A stretch of DNA of 64,000 nucleotides, taken from NCBI GenBank assembly GCA_964036155.1, contig OZ038423.1:74415249-74479248 (forward strand), in the 5' to 3' direction. This document shows, piece after piece, positions 61,101 through 64,000 of this stretch; the stretch's first letter is position 1; each line of letters starts with the position of its first letter. The stretch is from Diploscapter coronatus (lineage: Eukaryota > Nematoda > Chromadorea > Rhabditida > Rhabditidae). A program made the translations under genes and the position numbers. The notes below the pieces were generated by a model. It had not been told where the DNA came from and ran no database searches. It worked only from the letters and a program-made list of their open reading frames with translations.

Positions 61101-64000
61101 CTTGTTCTTCGCATCCTTCAACTGCTTTTCCGCGTCTCCGATGTATTTCAGGGCGTCGACCTGCTTCTGCTTTGACTTCTCGATCTTATCTTTCTGCTCC
61201 TTGATCTCGTCGGTCTTGCCATTGACCTTCTTGATGATTTCCGCGATCTTCTTTGGTGACTCATCGATTTTCGGATTCTTGGTATCGGCTGTTGCAGCTT
61301 CGAGATTTCGAAGAGTCTCTTCTGCATCGGTGATCTGTCGCTGATCGAACCGAAGAGCACTTGCGTGTTCTCCAATTGCTGCTGCCAGACGAGCTGTTGC
61401 GTCGATTTCTCTCGTTGCTTCCCCAGACTTGCGGTCGATCTCTCGTTTCAGGTCCATGGTCTTTTGAGTCAGGTTTTCCGATTTCGAACGAGCCTCCTCC
61501 AGGTTATCGACGTAACGGTTTGCAATGCTGACGATCGAAGTTCGGTTGTTGAGAACGTGACGCGTATCGCCGAGCATGTTGTCATCGCTATTGGTCAGAA
61601 GTTCGGACAAATCAGCGTATTCCTGCAGGCGCTTCTTATTACGACTCAGTCTGGCTCCAACGACTGTCGCAGATGAGATGTTGCTGATTGAGGTGTTGAG
61701 AACTTCGACTTGGAGCTGCAAAGTGTCGACGTCGGCAATGAGTGAGTGCACGCATTCGTCACATCTTCTGCATCCAAGAGTAGGAATTCGGAGGTAGGAC
61801 TTCAAACATTCGTCGCAGCGCGGTCCAGTCGCACCTTCTTGGCAATGACACTGACCAGTTCGAACATCGCAGACAGTCCCCAATGAGAGATCGGCTTCGC
61901 AGTCGCATTTCTCACACCCATTCTCGCCGTAGCTCCAGTATCCGTGTTCGCAGTGCTCGCATCTAACTCCAGCTGCGCCAGGTCGGCATGTGCATTGTCC
62001 ATTGTCGTCGCACTGACCAGTGGAAGCGGCAACTCCACAGTGGCAAGGTCTGCAGCCTTCACAGCGAGAGTAGCCGAAGTGATTTGGTGCGCATCTTTCA
62101 CAATCGTCACCTTCGACGTTAGGTTTGCACACACACTTGCCGTTTTTGTTGTCGCATTGAGCAGATCCACACTGGTCGCACGTGCAGGAGGTGCAATTCT
62201 TCGCCGCTATTGCGTCACCGTGGAACCAAGGTGCACAGTATTCGCAGTGTCTGCCTTGGGTATTGTATTCACACTGGTAACAGTCCCCAGAGATTGGATG
62301 GCAGGAACGAGGGTCGGTCAGATTGTTGTTCGAATTGCAGTCGCATTGCTTGCAGGATCCACCAACCTGCTGGGGCTCGCCATAATAGCCGGTGTCACAC
62401 CGTTCGCAGCGGTCTCCGCTGTAGCCCTCCTTGCAGCTGCAGCTCTGCATGTCACCATACTCAGTCGCCACGCAGCTGGTTGCGAAGTTGTTGTCGGGTG
62501 CGTACGGGCATTGGCAAGGCAGACAGGCATACGGACTTCCAGTTGTTGCATCTCCATAGTGGCCTTCGGAGCAGAACTCGCAATGGTCCCCATAGGTGTT
62601 GTGCTCGCACATGCTGCAGATTCCAGTGTCAGGATCACAGGTGCCAGAATGTCCATTACAGTCGCATGGAACGCAGGCCCCGAGCATGCTTCCGGACTGA
62701 ACGCGATAATATCCAGGAGCACAGAGTTGGCAGGAGAGACCCGTGTATGGAGCAGGGCACTGGCATTGTTCGACAGAGGCGGCCAGAAGAGAGGACGCAT
62801 ACCGATTTGGCTGTTCATTCGCGACCTCCAGTCCAAATTCAACGAGTTTAGCCGATTTCGGGTTGTCGTAGTAGGATGCCTTGAGATGGATGGATTGAAG
62901 TGATTGGAGAATCATCATCAGGTCCTTTCGAGTCAGCGGCTTGCCCTCTGGGGTTTGCCAGTTTTCAGGGTTGAGTCGTGCCCTGACAGTGAATTCCTTC
63001 TGGAAATCGACCGGCTGCTCGGATGCCCAGAATTCAGCAGTCATGTTGCGACCCCGAATACGAACGTCAGCATCAGTGTTGGCGTTCTTCTGCTGCTCCG
63101 ATTTCGGCTCGACGGACATTTTAAAGGTCAGCAACAATCCATAGCTCGTAGTGTGGTCGGCTCCGGCGTTGATTGGAACGACGAAGTAAACAGAGGCTGG
63201 AGAGTTCGCATCGGCAGTGTAGATTACTTGGTCGTCCTTGATGTCGACCGCTCCGTGATCGTCGGTGGTCAAGAAGGCAGACATGTCAACCGAGCTCTGA
63301 AATTTTAGGATGAAAAATTTTGATCGTCACAGATACGCAGTGTATGCCAAAGGTTTGAAGCAACTATGATTATGAGCGCAGTCTGGTAGGTCCAGTTATC
63401 GTGAACCAATTTGAATGAACCTATGCCGAAATGCACAAATCGATCGGAATGTTATCAGTGGTGGTGGCAAAAAATTTGGAAAAATCATGATTATGACTCA
63501 GCCTACTATAATCGTATGCAATGAGCCAAATTGTCTAAAACTTGGCAGAAATTTACGATTGAAGAACTGAATATGCATACAAAATTCATCTAAATTGCTC
63601 ACTATATGAGAGTGTAGCAGACTGAGTTCATAATCACGATTGCTCGAAACTTTTCGCCGACACTGTATGTGCAAAATTTCACTAAACTTGGTTCACGATA
63701 TTAGGACATACTAAGATGCATTCATAATAATAATTGTTCCAAACGATTGGACTTCACTGTTGTGAAATTTATGCAGCGTTGCATGAGTTAATGGGTGAAA
63801 TAATTCACTTTGAATTAGATTCATCTTATTAGATTAGCAAAATAAATGAGTAGTAGATTTATGATTCTGCCCACTGAAACCCCTGCATCACTTCAGAAAG
63901 TTTACTTCTTTTCAAAAACTAGCATCTTCAAACTTACGATAGAAATGGGCAGATTGCTGGATCGGCAAGATTCAGTTACTCCGAAGCAGAAGCAGTTGAC
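55173..64000 (-). CDS. laminin alpha chain, C-terminal two thirds (partial)
   Basis: The gene enters from the right edge (partial exon 63938-64000, FCFGVTESC) and ends at TAG 55175. One 935-codon exon (60492-63296) encodes the laminin IV tail, about ten Cys-rich laminin EGF-like repeats (for example CDCNGHSGTCDPDTG; CKEGYSGDRCERC) and most of the coiled coil. Exons 60323-60436, 60133-60279 and 59741-59887 finish the coiled coil. Five G domains follow: LG1-LG3 (about 59480-57110), an acidic Thr/Gly/Pro linker (TEKPTEAGEGDGGSTEE), then LG4-LG5 (about 56870-55173), each with an FYVGGIP- or LYLGGVP-like motif and a closing Cys. The chain assembles with beta and gamma chains in basement membrane, where the G domains bind receptors. 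Nematodes have two alpha genes (epi-1 and lam-3 in C. elegans); which this is cannot be decided here. The intron after 60323 has a GC donor. Confidence 0.93.
58652..58858. repeat. foldback repeat in a laminin intron
   Basis: Inverted arms of about 70 bp. TGGTGGTATTCTTTGCTTGA onward at 58656 is mirrored up to TCAAGCAAAGAATACCACCA at 58854, including GCGAGTTAGTCAGAAAGTGCG and its inverse, around a loop of about 60 bp. It lies wholly between the exons near 58629 and 58921. Probably a MITE. Confidence 0.7.
60490..61780 (-). other. laminin alpha coiled-coil region with a basic cleavage-like site
   Basis: Heptad-rich Lys/Glu/Ala sequence after the last Cys pair (CDECVHSL), equivalent to laminin domains I/II. 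Within it, KRKEKREKRQTSPSEL (about 60830-60880) contains REKR, a match to the furin consensus R-X-K/R-R, in a Pro/Ser-containing break of the helix. Confidence 0.6.
63338..63665. mobile_element. Tc1/mariner-like MITE in a laminin intron
   Basis: The ends read CAGTGTATGCC on the left and the inverse of CAGTGTCGGCG on the right, with TA adjoining at 63666-63667. Internal segments (GATTATGA...CAGTCTG) occur in both orientations. CAGTG termini at a TA site are typical of Tc1/mariner-derived elements. No transposase frame is present. It lies in the intron between 63296 and 63938. Confidence 0.55.

Noticed and set aside
60592..61175. Long Ser/Leu/Phe-rich plus-strand frames
   Set aside because: Antisense to the laminin coiled coil, whose Lys/Glu codons produce Phe/Leu/Ser when read in reverse.
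61944..62903. 319-residue plus-strand open frame opposite laminin
   Set aside because: It lies exactly over the laminin EGF-like repeats. The minus strand has the Cys pattern and family motifs, so this is a codon-bias shadow.
1..64000. tRNA, rRNA, CRISPR or bacterial operon features
   Set aside because: Looked for by eye (for example TTCRANNC loops, U6-like boxes, regular short repeats); none convincing, and the sequence is eukaryotic.

Overview
The window looks like a piece of a nematode genome. It has compact, intron-rich genes with many introns of 40-60 bp, T-rich acceptors (mostly TTTCAG), splice acceptors lying directly upstream of start codons (as expected for spliced-leader trans-splicing), and animal-specific products (laminin alpha, gp210, AMPK gamma, M13 neprilysin). 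The exact species cannot be told. All gene models were built by hand from reading frame, splice phase and family resemblance. No RNA or database evidence was available.

Layout: (1) 408-5638 (+), an FHA plus PHD-finger nuclear protein, probably starting left of the window. (2) 7053-13593 (-), a type II membrane neprilysin-family metalloprotease of 851 residues in 19 exons. (3) 15918-17158 and 17999-19263 (-), two tandem F-box/kelch genes. (4) 20482-22444, a large palindromic TTAA-flanked element. (5) 22608-35716 (+), nucleoporin gp210 (npp-12 type, about 1,840 residues, about 38 exons). (6) 36626-44840 (+), a secreted-then-anchored membrane protein with a Cys-rich ectodomain and a Lys/Glu-rich tail; its 5 kb first intron carries two more kelch genes on the opposite strand (37167-38751 and 39761-41003). 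(7) 44841-50777, a long stretch with no gene seen. (8) 50778-54452 (+), an AMPK gamma subunit with four CBS motifs. (9) 55173-64000 (-), the C-terminal two thirds of a laminin alpha chain: domain IV tail, EGF-like repeats, coiled coil and five G domains, continuing off the right edge.

Housekeeping genes (gp210, neprilysin, laminin) mostly use C- or G-ending codons. The four kelch genes are AT-rich and conserved into their introns and 3' flanks, so they look like a young, locally expanding family. The most unusual item is kelch copy C (37167-38751). Its F-box exon is replaced, in phase, by exons encoding a signal peptide and a linker with four N-glycosylation sequons, so a family otherwise expected in SCF ubiquitin ligases may have produced a secreted kelch protein. 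Other notable points are three GC-AG introns, several GAG or AAG acceptors, and a set of non-autonomous transposons in introns and between genes.
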